Below are positions 33,131 through 44,674 of a stretch of 64,000 bases of DNA, in pieces. The stretch is from Diplodia intermedia (lineage: Eukaryota; Ascomycota; Dothideomycetes; Botryosphaeriales; Botryosphaeriaceae). The stretch covers positions 1 to 64,000 of the forward strand of contig JAKEKT010000029.1 in NCBI GenBank assembly GCA_021495925.1, given 5' to 3'. Below the pieces are notes generated by a model. It was given only the letters and a program-made list of their open reading frames with translations. It was not told the origin of the DNA and did no database searches. Position 1 is the stretch's first letter. Each line of letters begins with the position of its first letter. Made by a program: the position numbers and the translations under genes.

Positions 33131-34206
33131 TTATACAAAGAAATTGCTGGAAGAGCGGTCTCCTGTGAGAGTGGCTGAAGAACTGCCGGAACTTGTCGAT
33201 GCAATGCTCTCTGTGACAAACGTTGGTGTTACTGTTGGCGTACTGGTCAAGCCACTTGGGCGAGTGGAGCTCGACGTTCCATCATCGGTACGTTTGAAGC
33301 CGGCAAAAATGGTGTAAGTCTGCTCATGCGTGGGAGAATCGGCAGCTTCGCCTGCAGCCCGAGGTGCGTACGGTCGCGCGAGTGGTGTGGCTGCTCTGCG
33401 CGGGGGGTAGCCAGACTGGATGAAAGTGTTTGGAAGGGTGTACGTCTTGGGAGGAAGCTGAATGCACGATGGTGGGGACGGACTGCCAGTGGTGCATGAG
33501 CTGACCGATTGAGATCCCTGACGCCAGGCATCGTCCTGCGTGTCGGTGGCGGTGCAGGTTGCGATGTCGAATGGAAGGGAAATTGAGGGGTCATGAATGA
33601 GTGACTCGACCACCTTCGGCGGCACAAGAGCAAGGTTCCCCAGAATACCCGATGTAGGATAGAGAATGGGGCTTTGCGGAAATACTGTAGTTGGATGGAT
33701 GGTGCACTTCGAGCTACTGCAATCGCTGCTCCTCATCCCAGCTTGGAAGGTGCCGTATGCAAGGTACGTGGTGGGCCAAGTCCTAGGATTGGTTAATAAT
33801 CAGCTTCGATCTTTATCGGGAACGAATGGCCATACAAGCAGGTGCCGTTCTCACTCCATGTGATGGAAGTCGTGCTGATTGGCCCCGTGGTCGGAGTGTA
33901 TGCACTGTAGCCGTAACTAGTACAACCATCTGGGGCAACAGTGGTGTATCGAGTGGACTCTGGAACAGTCGAAATGATGTACACATCGAGACAATACACG
34001 GTGCCTGGATATGACAGCGGAGTTGGCTCAATCGCTTGAAGAACGCATCCCGTGCATTCCGGTCCACCCGGGACGGTGCTGTAGGAGGTTTGCGAAGGGA
34101 GTGGGGCAACGTTAGACCCAGGGGAGAGAAGGCGAGAAGGTCCCTGAGCAAAGGCGCAAGCAGATAACAACCCAAGGGGGAACATCCCCCAAGCGAATGA
34201 CCGCAT
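33131..34206 (-). CDS. Secreted Ser/Thr/Pro-rich protein, 340 aa
   Basis: CDS complement(join(33131..33782, 33836..34206)). The 53-bp intron is GT-AG and restores GTCL-TWPTTYLAYGTF. A clear signal peptide (MRSFAWGMFPLGLLSACAFA) leads a Cys-containing domain (CTGCVL, VYCLDVYI, DGCTSYGYSAY) with several possible glycosylation sites. The C-terminal third is rich in Ser, Thr and Pro. No GPI signal or membrane helix is visible at the stop, so it is probably secreted or wall-associated. The last codons (FFV-stop) sit on a consensus intron start (GTATAATCC...CGCAG, with GCTAAC branch). Splicing there would end the protein as FFAA. I know no function for the family. Confidence 0.7.
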
Positions 34207-35583
34207 TGTTTCTGTAGAAGAATGATGGAGCGTAGTGAACTCTTATGAGAGATGCTGAGGCAGGATATAAGGCGTTACTTCTTGTCTAGACTCTGAGCTG
34301 CCATTTCGGCGCTCGCGGAGCCCGCAAAAGGACCCACCTCTACCTAACGTTACACATGCCGCACTCAGGTACGTGCATTGAGTAACAGCTGCCGGCTGAC
34401 GATAGTAACAGATACATACAGCGGTGACATTTTCGTGCAAAGGAATTTGTTTGGCCTCGGGTGAAGGCGTCAATGCCTTCCGGACTTGACAAGCTACAGC
34501 ATCTGGAGGGCCAAGCAACCGAAAACAGTGTGAGCTGATGCTGCTATGTGCGCTTTGTACGACCACTGCTGACAAGTTTCACAGTGCTACAGCCCATCAA
34601 GCGGCTTGTCTCGAGGTCTCCAGCCCTGTATTGGTTTCCTACGTGCCTGGTACGAACTTACAGCGATGCACAATCCAATAGATTGAAAACAACCAATGAC
34701 GTTGCGCGTCGAGCTTTTGCGCAGTTTAAACGGCCTTTCTCCTTGTGGGTTGGTATAATATGGGCTTGTGGAGATTGCCATTCTGAATCGTAAGCGATGG
34801 AAACCAATTGAACTGGTAGAACACCCAGGGATGGTGGTGTCTCAGCAGGTTTGTGTAAGAGGCACACCGGTCGAGCCAGGGCTTCCAGCAGCCGGACGGT
34901 GCCTAGCCGTAAGGAGTCTGAGCCGCGTTGCTGCCTGTGTGCCACTCTGTGCCTCAGGTGTCGGGAGCTGGCCATGGCACAGCTGAGCTACCCCGCTTCA
35001 TTTCCTTTTGCGGCGCCGACTCTGGTGTAACAAAAACTCATCGACCTGGGAGGCGTGGGGTACCCCACGAAGTCAACTAGTAAGTAACCATCGGCCATAT
35101 GGTGATCCCGCGCTCCACATACCTCACCGCAGATTCCACCCAGACTGACAGAAACAATGTCCCAGAAAAGCTGCACCGGGAGAAACAGTGCCAGTTGCAC
35201 AGCTTTAGAGGTACAAGGTTCACCGCATAATTACCACTGCCTTCTACGCGTCCGCTTCGCACTACCTTCCTCGACTATCTTGCGCATCCGCCTAGGCTTG
35301 CCTCCTGGCTATGCCCGAAAAGTAGAATGGTTGCCTTGAGCTGGCTGTCTGCTTCGGAATAGAAGCGATGCATTCCTCATTCCCGTCAGCTTTCTTGTTC
35401 AAAAGCGAATGTGCTAGGGTTGACACTTGACAGTTCTCCTGCCACCCTCACGCCGACACTCTGCCTCACTAAACTTCGTGCCAATCACTCGCCAATCCAG
35501 TCGTCCCCACGCATTCTCTTTGGCAAACAATCGCAGCTCGCTGTGGTCGTCCACGGTACCACTCAGTTCATTGCCTGGCACAC
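34207..35583. other. Intergenic, nothing recognised
   Basis: No supported gene, repeat or RNA. A weak TATA-like TTATAT on the minus strand at about 34265-34272 may serve the secreted protein gene. The last 180 bp are the upstream region of the pseudo-aspartic protease gene; no convincing signal-peptide exon was found there. Confidence 0.5.
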
Positions 35584-37388
35584 ATGTCTGCCAGACCGGC
35601 TCCAACACCTTACGCTGCCATCCGGTCGGAGAAATGGGACGGAATTGACGGGAATTGGTCAAGCTTCCGCATATCCATCGGCAACCCTGGCCAGAACTTC
35701 CGCGTGCTAGTCTCCACACGTGGAGCTGCAGCATGGGTACCAGTTCCCGACGGTTGTCAGGGAGATGACGCCGCCTGCCCTTCCTCACGTGGCGTTGAGC
35801 TCTTTGACAGCAGCCCCAGCCAAGGATTCGTGGAAAACCGATCGAACACCTGGAGTCTGATAAATTACTTCAGCAATGACGTCGAAAAAAATCTCGAACT
35901 CAAAGATAGCGGTGGCATGTATGGCTACGACGCAATCCGCTTGGGCTTCACCGAAGATACCGACGCGGTGAAGGTGAATCACAGCCTAGTAGTAGGAATC
36001 TTCGACACGGACTACTGGCTAGGCTTGCTGGGCATGAGCAATGCGCAGATAAACTTGGACGAGAACGACAAGCCCCCAAGCCTGATCCAAGTTCTCAACG
36101 ACACCGGCACAATTCCAAGTCAATCATACGGACACACGGCTGGTGCCCATTACCGTAAGTCCCCCAACTCGCTTTACCGGAATATCCTCTGACGAGTCTC
36201 TCAGGGGGCGTTCACGGAAACCTGGTGATCGGCGGCTATGACCAATCCCGCTTCCACCCTCCCGCGCACAACTTCACCTTCGCAGAGGATCTAGACCAAT
36301 TCCTCGTTGTCGGAGTTCAATCCATCTACACAAACTTCAGTCTCGCGGGCATGGGTGACCAGAACCTGGTCAGCAACGGCCATGGCCACCTTTCAGCCAT
36401 CGATTCCACCGTCTCGCAGCTCTGGCTTCCGGGCGACGTCTGCGACAACTTCGCGGCGGCCTTCGGACTCAGCTACGACGAAGCCAGCAACTACTACCTG
36501 GTCAACAAGACCGCGCACAACAAGCTCCTCGCCGCGAACCCGACGCTCAAGTTCCGGCTGGGCAACCGCGCCAGCAACGACCCCGACAACAGCGTCGACA
36601 TCGCCCTCCCCTACGCGGCGTTCGACCTCTACATCGAGCCGCCCGCCTACCCAAACACGACGCGCTACTTCCCCATCCGCCGCGCGCGCAACGACACGCA
36701 GTACACGCTCGGCCGCGTGCTCCTGCAGGAAGCGTACCTGACGGTCGACTACGAGCGCGGCAACTTCTCGCTCGCGCAAGCCAACTACAGCGACCCGATG
36801 CCGGCCAGCGACATCCGAGCGATCCACACGCTCGGCTGGTCTCCCGCCTCCCCCTCTCCCGCGCTCAGCAGCGGCGCAAAGGTCGGCATCGCCGTCGGCG
36901 CCGTCGCGGGGGCGGTGCTCGCGCTCGCCGGCGCGTACCTGTGCTGGTGGCGGCCGCGGCGACGGAGCAGCGAGGGAGAAGAAGAACGCAAGAAGAGGCC
37001 GAGCGTGGCGAGCGCGGCGGCGCCGACGTCGACGTCGACGTACCTGCAGGAGCCGCCGCCGCACTACCAGGAGGAGGGCAAGCATTACGACTACTGGGCG
37101 ACGATGCAGCGGCGGGAGGGACAGCAGCGGGACGATGGGCACGACGGGAGGGGGCGGCGCGGCTCGGTGGTGGAGATGGCGACGGGGGCGGAGCATCAGG
37201 CGACGAGGCCCGAGCTGGATGGGGTGGGGGTGGGGGGTGGGTCGTATGAGCTGCCGGTGGGGGAGGAGCAGGGGAGGGGGAGGCCGGTGCATGAGATGGA
37301 TGTTGGGGGTGGTGATGCTGCTGCTGTTATGGCTGCTGCTGCTGCTGTTGCTGGAGAGGGGAGTGAGGGTGGGGAGGGAAGAAGGTAG
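35584..37388 (+). CDS. Membrane-anchored aspartic-protease-like protein without first catalytic Asp, 584 aa
   Basis: CDS join(35584..36154, 36205..37388); the 50-bp intron restores HYRGVHGNLVIGGYD. The pepsin-like (A1) fold is recognisable from WDGIDGNWSSFRISIGNPGQ, VGIFDTDYWLGLLG, NLVIGGYDQSRF and the C-terminal lobe. At the first active-site motif the usual D-T-G is S44-T45-R46-G47, so one catalytic Asp is missing. The second motif is AIDSTVS, with D257. It should not be an active protease by the known mechanism. Residues about 414-437 form a membrane helix (VGIAVGAVAGAVLALAGAYL), followed by a basic, then Gly/Ala/Glu-rich cytoplasmic tail. It may act as a surface binding or sensing protein. 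The annotated start lacks a signal peptide, so an upstream exon may have been missed. Confidence 0.8.
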
Positions 37389-37635
37389 GGACAGGGACTT
37401 CTACGAGAGGCTTATTTGGAGGAACGTGGATTCGCTGACTACTGTTACACGATCACGCGCTACTTGCTTTCATGTTATCCTTCGCAACGTCGTTTCGTAT
37501 GTAGAACGTAATCGAATATTACCTCGCTATCAAATCGTAACAGCTTCCAAGTTAAGAGGCCTCAAACCAGAATGCTGCAGGACATGAAAGCAGCCCTGAA
37601 CGCTCAGGAAACGCACCTCATCCGACCCTGCAAGA

Positions 37636-38502
37636 TCAAGGCAGAAAGTCCCTCTCCCTCAACCAGTCCTCCAAGATCCAATTGAACGTCTCGGCCCCCT
37701 GCTGATGCAGCCAGTGCGACTCGTTCAGCACCTCGACGCGATCGCCCGGGCCCAAGCCGATCTGCGCCTCCTTCTCCACCCGCGCCGGATCCTGCACGAC
37801 CACCAACCGCGGCACGCCGCCCTCCCCCAGCCCCCTCTTCAGGAACCCCTCCGCATTCTCCCAGAACCCCTCGCTCTCCGCGGTGCCGAACAGCCCCTCG
37901 ATGGCGGCCCTGACCACGTCCGCCGGCGTCCCCCACGTGCGGACGCGGCGCCACGCCTTGATCCACGCCGGCGTCCTCTCGCTGTACCCGGCGCCGCCCG
38001 CCTCGAACTCTCGCGCCACGGCCTCGGGCGAGTCCCTGCCGGCGGCCAGCAGCGGGGCGGCGGCGGTGCGGTTGAAGTAGTACGACGAGTCGACCAGGAC
38101 GGCGCCGCGGACCTGGTCGGGATGGCGCGCCGCCAGAGTGGCAGCGACGGAGCCGCCGAGCGAGTGGCCGATGACGAGGGCGGGGGCGGCGAGGCCGAGG
38201 TGGGTGAGCAGGGCGGAGGCGTCGGAGGCGAAGGCCGAGGGCGAGTAGTACTGGGGCAGCGACGTGTAGTTGGCGGGGAGGACGGCCGGGGCGGGCGCGG
38301 AGCGGCCGTGGCCGCGCAGGTCGAGGGCCAGGACGCGGAAGCCGAGGAGGAGCAGGAGCGGCAGCTGGAAGGACCAGTCGGTCAGGTCGCAGGTCCAGCC
38401 GTGGAGGAGGAGGACGGCGGGCGCGGCGGTGGCGTTGGGGCCCGAGTCGGTGTAGAAGAGGGTCGTGTTGGCGGCGGCCGGGGTGAAGGTGTGGCCGCCC
38501 AT
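37636..38502 (-). CDS. Alpha/beta-hydrolase fold protein, 288 aa
   Basis: Intronless alpha/beta hydrolase. The oxyanion motif is LLLHGW (31-36), the strand-turn LALDLRGHGRS follows, the nucleophile elbow is GHSLGG with Ser114, and the catalytic His is probably H263 in NESHWLHQQ. The N-terminus (GGHTFTPAAANTTLFYTDSG) is normal for the epoxide-hydrolase/esterase branch. Length fits the family. The ATG at 38502 was chosen over the longer frame because it starts the fold and has a TATA box 100 bp upstream. The substrate is unknown. Confidence 0.85.
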   Translation of the reverse strand: MGGHTFTPAAANTTLFYTDSGPNATAAPAVLLLHGWTCDLTDWSFQLPLLLLLGFRVLALDLRGHGRSAPAPAVLPANYTSLPQYYSPSAFASDASALLTHLGLAAPALVIGHSLGGSVAATLAARHPDQVRGAVLVDSSYYFNRTAAAPLLAAGRDSPEAVAREFEAGGAGYSERTPAWIKAWRRVRTWGTPADVVRAAIEGLFGTAESEGFWENAEGFLKRGLGEGGVPRLVVVQDPARVEKEAQIGLGPGDRVEVLNESHWLHQQGAETFNWILEDWLRERDFLP

Positions 38503-38605
38503 GGTCGTCGGGCTTTGCTTTTGTGTCGGTGGGGTTGGGTTTGGGGTGGTGTGTGGGTGGGTGTGGTTTGAATGGAGGACTGCGGTTGTGCTGTGCGTGG
38601 TGGCA

Positions 38606-38613
38606 TTTTTATA
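38606..38613 (-). promoter_or_regulatory. TATA box of the alpha/beta hydrolase gene
   Basis: TATAAAAA on the minus strand lies about 105 bp upstream of the start at 38502. Confidence 0.45.
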
Positions 38614-39903
38614 TCGTTGAATCACTCCCCCGGAATCGTGTTCGCAATTTTCCAGGCGGATTGTGCATTGTGGTGTGAGATCCTGCTTGGCGCCGGTCAG
38701 TACAGTCGGGTGGTGTTGCAATCTCGCAGACGCTGTTACGTCATTTGGATTGGTAACTTTGCTTGCAGTATGCGGAATTCACGCCGCTTGAGACACTTTT
38801 CTTAGATAAGCAAGGCATCTTTAGAGTTCATTTTAGTGTCACTTCAGCCTGGGGATGGGATTGAAGAGCCTCAAGCACGATAGGAAGCGGGATGCGAGCC
38901 GCTCGATTGCCAGTGCAGGATCCCAACAGCTTACAAATCGCATGCGTGACCGGGAAGCCATATTAACCGTGTTGTCTATCTGCAGAAGGATTGACGGCTT
39001 GGTCCGTCGTGGTTTGTCCGTATGACCATTTCCCCAGCAAACAGAAAAATGGCTTCTAGTGAACGACTTCCTTCAATTCACCGTCATTGGCCTCGATCGA
39101 CGAAACAAAACGACAGATCCCGCTGAACCTGGCGTTTCCCCGCCCGCTAGCCTTTTACTACATAATTATTGTAGCATTTCGCTTACAAATCGGGATAAAG
39201 TTGTCGTCCAATAACGCTGATTGGCTCCGTATATGCCTGCCACTTTCACCCTCCGCTTCTGCTTACCGGCGCCTGAAAGCTTCAGGGTTCCCCGCCATCA
39301 TTGCTGCCCGCTGTACTCCGTAGAATCTCTGCATGTTCATTCGGGGCCACACGGCACTTGATGATTGGAATGCGCAGTCCCTTCTTGCTTCCGAACTGAA
39401 TGCACGGGGAGCGATTGAATGTTTCAGAGATATTATCAGGCCAAAACGAAGAGTTTCTGTTAATTCCGACGGTATGATAGGTCAGAATCTATGAGCTTTG
39501 CTGGAGCCGCTGGATGCCGGACAGCTTGCACCAACGGGCCTTAACCCTGTAAATCGTCCGTTTCTCTCGGCTATATTGTCCGTATACTAAATATAAACTC
39601 GGGTGAGGAAAATCTCTTATCCTGCAACACAGACGCCTTATGTAGATATAGTCTGACATGCCCATGGCTTTGCGAAAGGAAATGGCCGGACATGTCGTTT
39701 GTTTGGGCTTGGATGCTCGGGCTTTCTCTACAATACGAAGGGCCCTTGTGCGAATGAGGCAGGCAGCAAGAACACCATCCCCACAGCCAAGCACCTAATC
39801 ATGCTATCGCTTTCTCGTTCCATGATCGCTTTTCCACATAAAGAAGCTGTTCGTCCCCACGCGGCGATGTGTCATTGTCGCTTTCGTTTCTCGCTCGCCC
39901 GAC
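38614..39903. other. Intergenic, nothing recognised
   Basis: About 1.3 kb between two divergently transcribed genes. Only short unsupported frames are present. Confidence 0.5.
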
Positions 39904-41041
39904 ATGCTGACGAAAATCGCTTTCCGGCTCGGCCTTTTGGCTTTTCTCGTGGGGGCGGCTGCTGCTCAACCGCGATGCACCACGCCTGAACCTCCGAGAG
40001 AGCTATTAGCAAATTTGGCGGAGATGAAAGTGAAAGATGGCGGCATCATGCGTGCCAAGGCGCCCATCATAATTGATGCGTGGTTCCACGTTGTCGCCGC
40101 TTCTGACGCTGTGGAGGATGCAAACATAACCGTAAGGGACCATGGCTTAATTCGCATTCTTTAGTTTTCTAATTCCGTCGAAGGATGAGATGGTTCAGGA
40201 TCAGCTCGAGGTGCTCAACGCCAACTTCGCTCCCCACGACATCAGTTTCACTCTTTTAGGAACCACGAGAACCATCAACAGCACTTGGTCCGACAACACC
40301 GACATCCTTTCCATGAAAACAGAGCTTCGCAAGGGCGATTACGCCACTCTCAATCTATACTTCACGAGGGTGAGTTGCCGGCCTCAAAGATGCAGGACCC
40401 AAACTAACGGGTGGGCAGGCGCTTCCCGGAAACTCATCAGGGTAAGCCATCATGATCTTTTTCGTAGACTGAGTGCTCAACCATCTGAAGCTACTGCACC
40501 TTCCCCGGAACGGTTGAAAACGGCACCGTAGACTTCTTCAACGACGGCTGCGTCCTCGACGCGCAAACAGTACCCGGAGGCACCAAGGTACCGTACAACG
40601 AAGGCAAAACGGCAACCCACGAGGTGCGTCACTCCATTCAAACCATCTGACAGTCTCTGACCACGCATTCACAGGTCGGCCATTGGCTGGGTGTGTCTGC
40701 TCTACGACGACGTTCGACCATTCGCTAACGGTGCAGGTCTGTACCACACGTTCCAAGGCGGCTGCAACGGCGGCGACGGAATCGACGACACTCCGGCCCA
40801 GGCTACGCGCAGCGAAGGGTGTCCCGTGGGTCGGGATTCGTGTCCTGATTCGCCAGGATTGGACCCCATTCACAATTACATGGACTATTCAGACGAGTGA
40901 GTCGTGTTTCGCTGTCTTCGATGAGATTGGGTTAACACCTGCATCAGCGCTTGCTACGAGGAATTCACGCCCGATCAGGATGCTCGGATCCGATCCAATT
41001 GGGAATGGTACCGAGCCGCTGCGCAACGCAGTGGAAGGTGA
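39904..41041 (+). CDS. Secreted M43 (pappalysin-like) zinc metalloprotease, 279 aa, seven exons
   Basis: CDS join(39904..40131, 40184..40369, 40419..40441, 40491..40623, 40675..40690, 40737..40896, 40948..41041). The signal peptide is ITKIAFRLGLLAFLVGAAAA-like (residues 1-22). The zinc motif HEVGHWLGLYH spans residues 189-199 and matches HExxHxxGxxH. The downstream HNYMDYSDDAC gives the Met-turn. The motif is assembled across three exons, one of only 16 bp (40675-40690); another exon is 23 bp. All six introns are 46-52 bp GT-AG, and all exon joins keep frame and family sequence. The length suits the short secreted fungal M43 group, which degrades extracellular protein and includes proteases acting on host proteins. 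It should be active. Confidence 0.87.
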
Positions 41042-41256
41042 GAAGGATGGGAATCCACCAACGTTTGCACGAATTACCGGGCCGCGGGTGAGTAAGTCGG
41101 AACTTTTTGTGCGCGGTCTTCGTCAATGGCATCGATCAGTCACATCAAATGAAGCAATTAAACCAAAGAGATTCGTCAATTATCTGTCTATGGTATGGTT
41201 ACAGAAGAGGCTTTCGTAAAACTGCAAGAAGGGAACTGCTGATCGGCACCACCACT

Positions 41257-41799
41257 TCAAGCACCAAGCTTCTCGAGAGTGAGAGCGAAGTAGACCTGGT
41301 CGGGGACCTCGCAGACGAGGTCGTCGATGGACGAGCCGCCAGCGCGGCAGATGGGCTCGTCAAGGAAAGCGCTGCCGCCAATGGTGTTGCTGCAAACAAA
41401 CGGTCAGTACACAAAGACGTTTGGGGTGCCGCCGGAGATGACTCACTTCTCGGCAATGTCCTGCCACAGGAACAGCTCGTTGGTCTGGTCGACGTCGTTG
41501 CCGTCGGTGTAGCTGAAGCTGAAGAAGGAGTTCTCGCCGCAGAAGTACACCTTGCCGCTCTCGAAGTGGTCGGTGGCGCCGTTGACGACGGGGTCGTAGG
41601 GCACGCACTCGAAGTCGAGGGCGCCGCCGTTGGTGGCGAGGATGCGGAACGACATGGTGCTGATGGTCTTGCCGTCGTACTTGCGCGTCGTGAAGTCCTT
41701 GATCTGGTACGTCGTCGTCTCCTTGTCGGTCGACGCCGTGGGCGCGGCCAGGGCGGTGGCGCTGAGGAGGGCGGCGGCGGCGGCGGTGGAGAACTTCAT
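41257..41799 (-). CDS. Secreted AA1-like (Alt a 1-type) protein, 161 aa
   Basis: CDS complement(join(41257..41389, 41447..41799)). The 57-bp intron (GTGAGT...TTTGCAG) joins DIAE to NNTIGGSAF. A signal peptide (MKFSTAAAAALLSATALA) is followed by YQIKDFTTRKYDGKTISTMSF, the start of the AA1-like/Alt a 1 beta-barrel fold, then FFSFSYTDG and a C-terminal VYFALTLEKLGA. The mature protein has four Cys (FECVP, YFCGE, PICRA, LVCEV), enough for two disulfides. This fungal family includes secreted allergen-like proteins and candidate effectors, but function here is inferred. It is tail-to-tail with the M43 metalloprotease gene (215 bp between stops). Confidence 0.8.
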
Positions 41800-41920
41800 G
41801 GTTGTGGTGGTGGGGTGAGGAGTGCTGAAAGTGAAGGCGATGGATTGAGTGATGGATTGAGTGGTGGTTGGTTGGAATGTGACGGTGCTGGATGCAGACC
41901 ACAGTGAGCGTGCGATCGGT

Positions 41921-41930
41921 CAGTATATAT
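41921..41930 (-). promoter_or_regulatory. TATA box of the AA1-like gene
   Basis: TATATATA reads on the minus strand about 125 bp upstream of the AA1-like start. Pyrimidine-rich 5' leader sequence lies between. Confidence 0.5.
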
Positions 41931-43569
41931 ACGCACCGGCTCGTATGGTCTGGTAGAGAGAGAGTCGGGGTTTACGAGTGGCGTTGGACGCGCAAAGCAT
42001 GGACCGACGTCATCATGGCCGGCGTGGTGTCGTATTTTGCTCCAAGTGCCGTGACCAGCCGGGCCAACGTTACTTCGCCCTTGGCTGGCGTAGGGCTCGT
42101 ATAGCGAGGCGGGGACGGCGGAGCTATACGGATGATCCGTGGTTGTTCCGGTGGGGGACAGGGCTGTCAACTACGTCACACGCCTGAACCATGTGTCGGC
42201 CTTTTGGGCCGGCAGGTCGGTCGTCCCAAGCCGCAAAAAGACATGGCTTCTTGCTCAACACAGACGCAGCAGACGCCGTGTTCCGGTCCCAGTGCACATG
42301 CGTCTGGGGTCGTAAAGTTGCACGCCGGATTGGTCTGATGTTTTCGTGACCTCGTAAACTAACACAAACTAGGAGCCGCTAACCCACACTCGCCACCCAA
42401 AACGGTCCCAGTTCTTGGAGATCGGGGACAAAAATAGAATGCGCCTCGGCAATTCAGGACAACCGGCGGTAGCAGCCAGCGAAGCCTCGACGTAGGTCGT
42501 CATGCCACAAAAAAGCTCCTAGCGGCCCGAATGGGGACTGCGTTTCTAAAGGGTGGTACCGCCATTCAAAATAGACTGAACAATTCGAGAATGAATACTT
42601 TCTTCACAGGTGCTTGTGTAGTGCATTTAAGATCCGGAAGTAGGTATGCGCACTTAAAAACTAGCTTTTACGTCTAAATATTGGATGCAATGACGATGAG
42701 AAAGAGCGTATCGACATCGCTCGTACCGCGTTACCGTCTCCTCGTTATTTTGCGTACCAGAGAACGACGGTACCGGTGATGGCCACGACCGTGGTACGTA
42801 TGACAATCTAGAGGTGCTGACGCTAGTACCTAGGCGGAGCTTAATTTATAACGGAAGGAGATGGTTGCGATTTTCTCCGGTAGTCCCAGCGGAGGGAACG
42901 GAGAGATGTGGACGCGGGGCAGTGGAAAGTATCTCATTCTGCGATTCTACCCGTATTACGCCTCACTTCCCTGGTCCCCATCTCCGGCAACAAGCTATCC
43001 GCAACGCATGGTGCATTTGAAGTTTGACGCAGGTATAGAGGCGCACGAATGCTTGCAGCAGAATAGCTGCTACTGCGAATCGAGTGAGACCATTGGCTCG
43101 GTGATGCGGTGCGATGATTTGAGTTGTGACCGCCGGCGATGGAACTTCCCGTTCGATCAAGAGCGCAGGTGTAACTGCATCGTTGATCGCCTTCTGGTTT
43201 CTCAGCGACGATGATGCGGGATGATGCGGCGTGGCGCTTTGACAACGGTTTGAGTGTGGGCTCGTGATTGATTTATGGTGTGCCAGTAAGGGCTGCTTCA
43301 GACTACACAGGGGAACCGATATGGACTGCGAGAAGTAGCAATGAGGTATTGAGTCAGTGAGATCGGAAGCTGCTCGACCGAGCTAAAGCCAGTAGTGGGC
43401 TCTGAGAAGCGTTGGGTGGGTCATCTTTTGGTAAGTCGCACTTCATTGTGGCACCGATGCATACGGCAGCACCTCCAGCCATGCTTATGGCATGACTATC
43501 CAATGCAGACACAATGTACAATGCTTCGAATCTCGCTGTCGCAGTCGTACCGCTTGCGTTTAGCTTCCT
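41931..43569. other. Intergenic, nothing firmly recognised
   Basis: A 117-codon frame at 42861-43214 (plus) has several Cys near its end but no family match and no signal peptide. I do not call it. The rest holds no gene, repeat or RNA that I can support. Confidence 0.45.
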
Positions 43570-44251
43570 TCAACATCTCCGGCACAGCAGGTGCCGCATT
43601 CTTGTGAACTTGCCGAGTCTCTTTCCATCCTTTGGTTTCAGAGGACTCCAAGATATCCTTGGGGATGGAATGCCGGCCTGAAATCTGTAGTACTTGACAG
43701 CGAAAGACGAATGATTGGAATAATTCCCTGGCACTACTAGTGGAGCGTTGCAACCAATCACACGCCGAAGATACCCCACGCACATTAAACAAGCGGAGAC
43801 AAGTGCTACAACTATTTTTATTTTCTGTGCCTGTCTACCGCGACTGTACTTCAAGATTTCGTCCATGAAGCATTTCGCCACATCCGCTGCCATTCGCCCT
43901 GCAAAATTGCCGTACTTGGCAAGTGCTGGTTCAACAAAGCGGTGCTGGGTGAGTCGATTAGCACAAGAATAGGCTACTCAATACATGGGCGACAACGTGG
44001 CGAATGCGTGCTTCCAGTGGGAACAAACAAGATTCATTCTCTCAATCCCCCGGCTACCTCGTCTTGACATGCCACACGGAACATGTCGCTTTTCCAGAGC
44101 TTTCGGAAGTCCGCTTCTTCGGCCATTTTGTTTAGATGTTGATGACTTTCGCAAATCTGGCGAAAGTAGTTTGAACTGAACGCTGGTGGCTGGGCGGGAG
44201 TCTGTTGCTGATTTCGAGCAAGATTTCGGCGGGAAGGTCGCTTCGGACCAT
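43570..44251 (-). pseudogene. F-box-like gene remnant, model unresolved
   Basis: From ATG 44251 (minus) the frame reads DLPAEILLEISNRLPPSHQRS, a good match to the start of an F-box (recruits substrates to SCF ubiquitin ligases). TAA follows at 44132-44134 after 39 codons. The same frame is open again further on and, across an intron-like segment ending ACCCAG near 43953, continues with HRFVEPALAKYGNFAGRMAA and a hydrophobic stretch IKIVVALVSACLMCVGYL. I could not find splice sites that remove all three in-frame stops between. It is either a decayed gene or one whose introns I have misread. Confidence 0.3.
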
Positions 44252-44674
44252 GGTTCAACATTTTTTGCCGATTTTTTCAAGCACAGAAATGTCTTCACTC
44301 CTGTAGTGTAACGGAATTAGTCAACACAATTACGAGAGCGGCAGTGCATTAAGAGGGAGACTATGATCCCGGTCGTCCATTGACATCCCATCCTTAGTTG
44401 ATGTAAGGGGTTTACCAACACTGACTGCTGCGCCAAGTAGGTTACAGATATCTCCAGCCTCCAAAGGTACACACAGTGAGTCGCGGACGTGAGTATAGTA
44501 AAACATGTCTAAACAGGAAATATTGTGGCTTACTTTATTTGCAACGTGGTGTAGACCCAACGTAAGTGAAATTTTCCGGACCCTTGTTTTGCTGTCCAGG
44601 CAGCGGTACGATGATGTATTCGTCCCCGTCCATCCTCATTTCACTTTCGCCCGCTCCCACCCCGTAAAGCCTAT

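Noticed and set aside
42861..43214. 117-aa cysteine-containing protein
   Set aside because: No family, no signal peptide and no conserved feature; overlapping frames on the other strand are of similar length.
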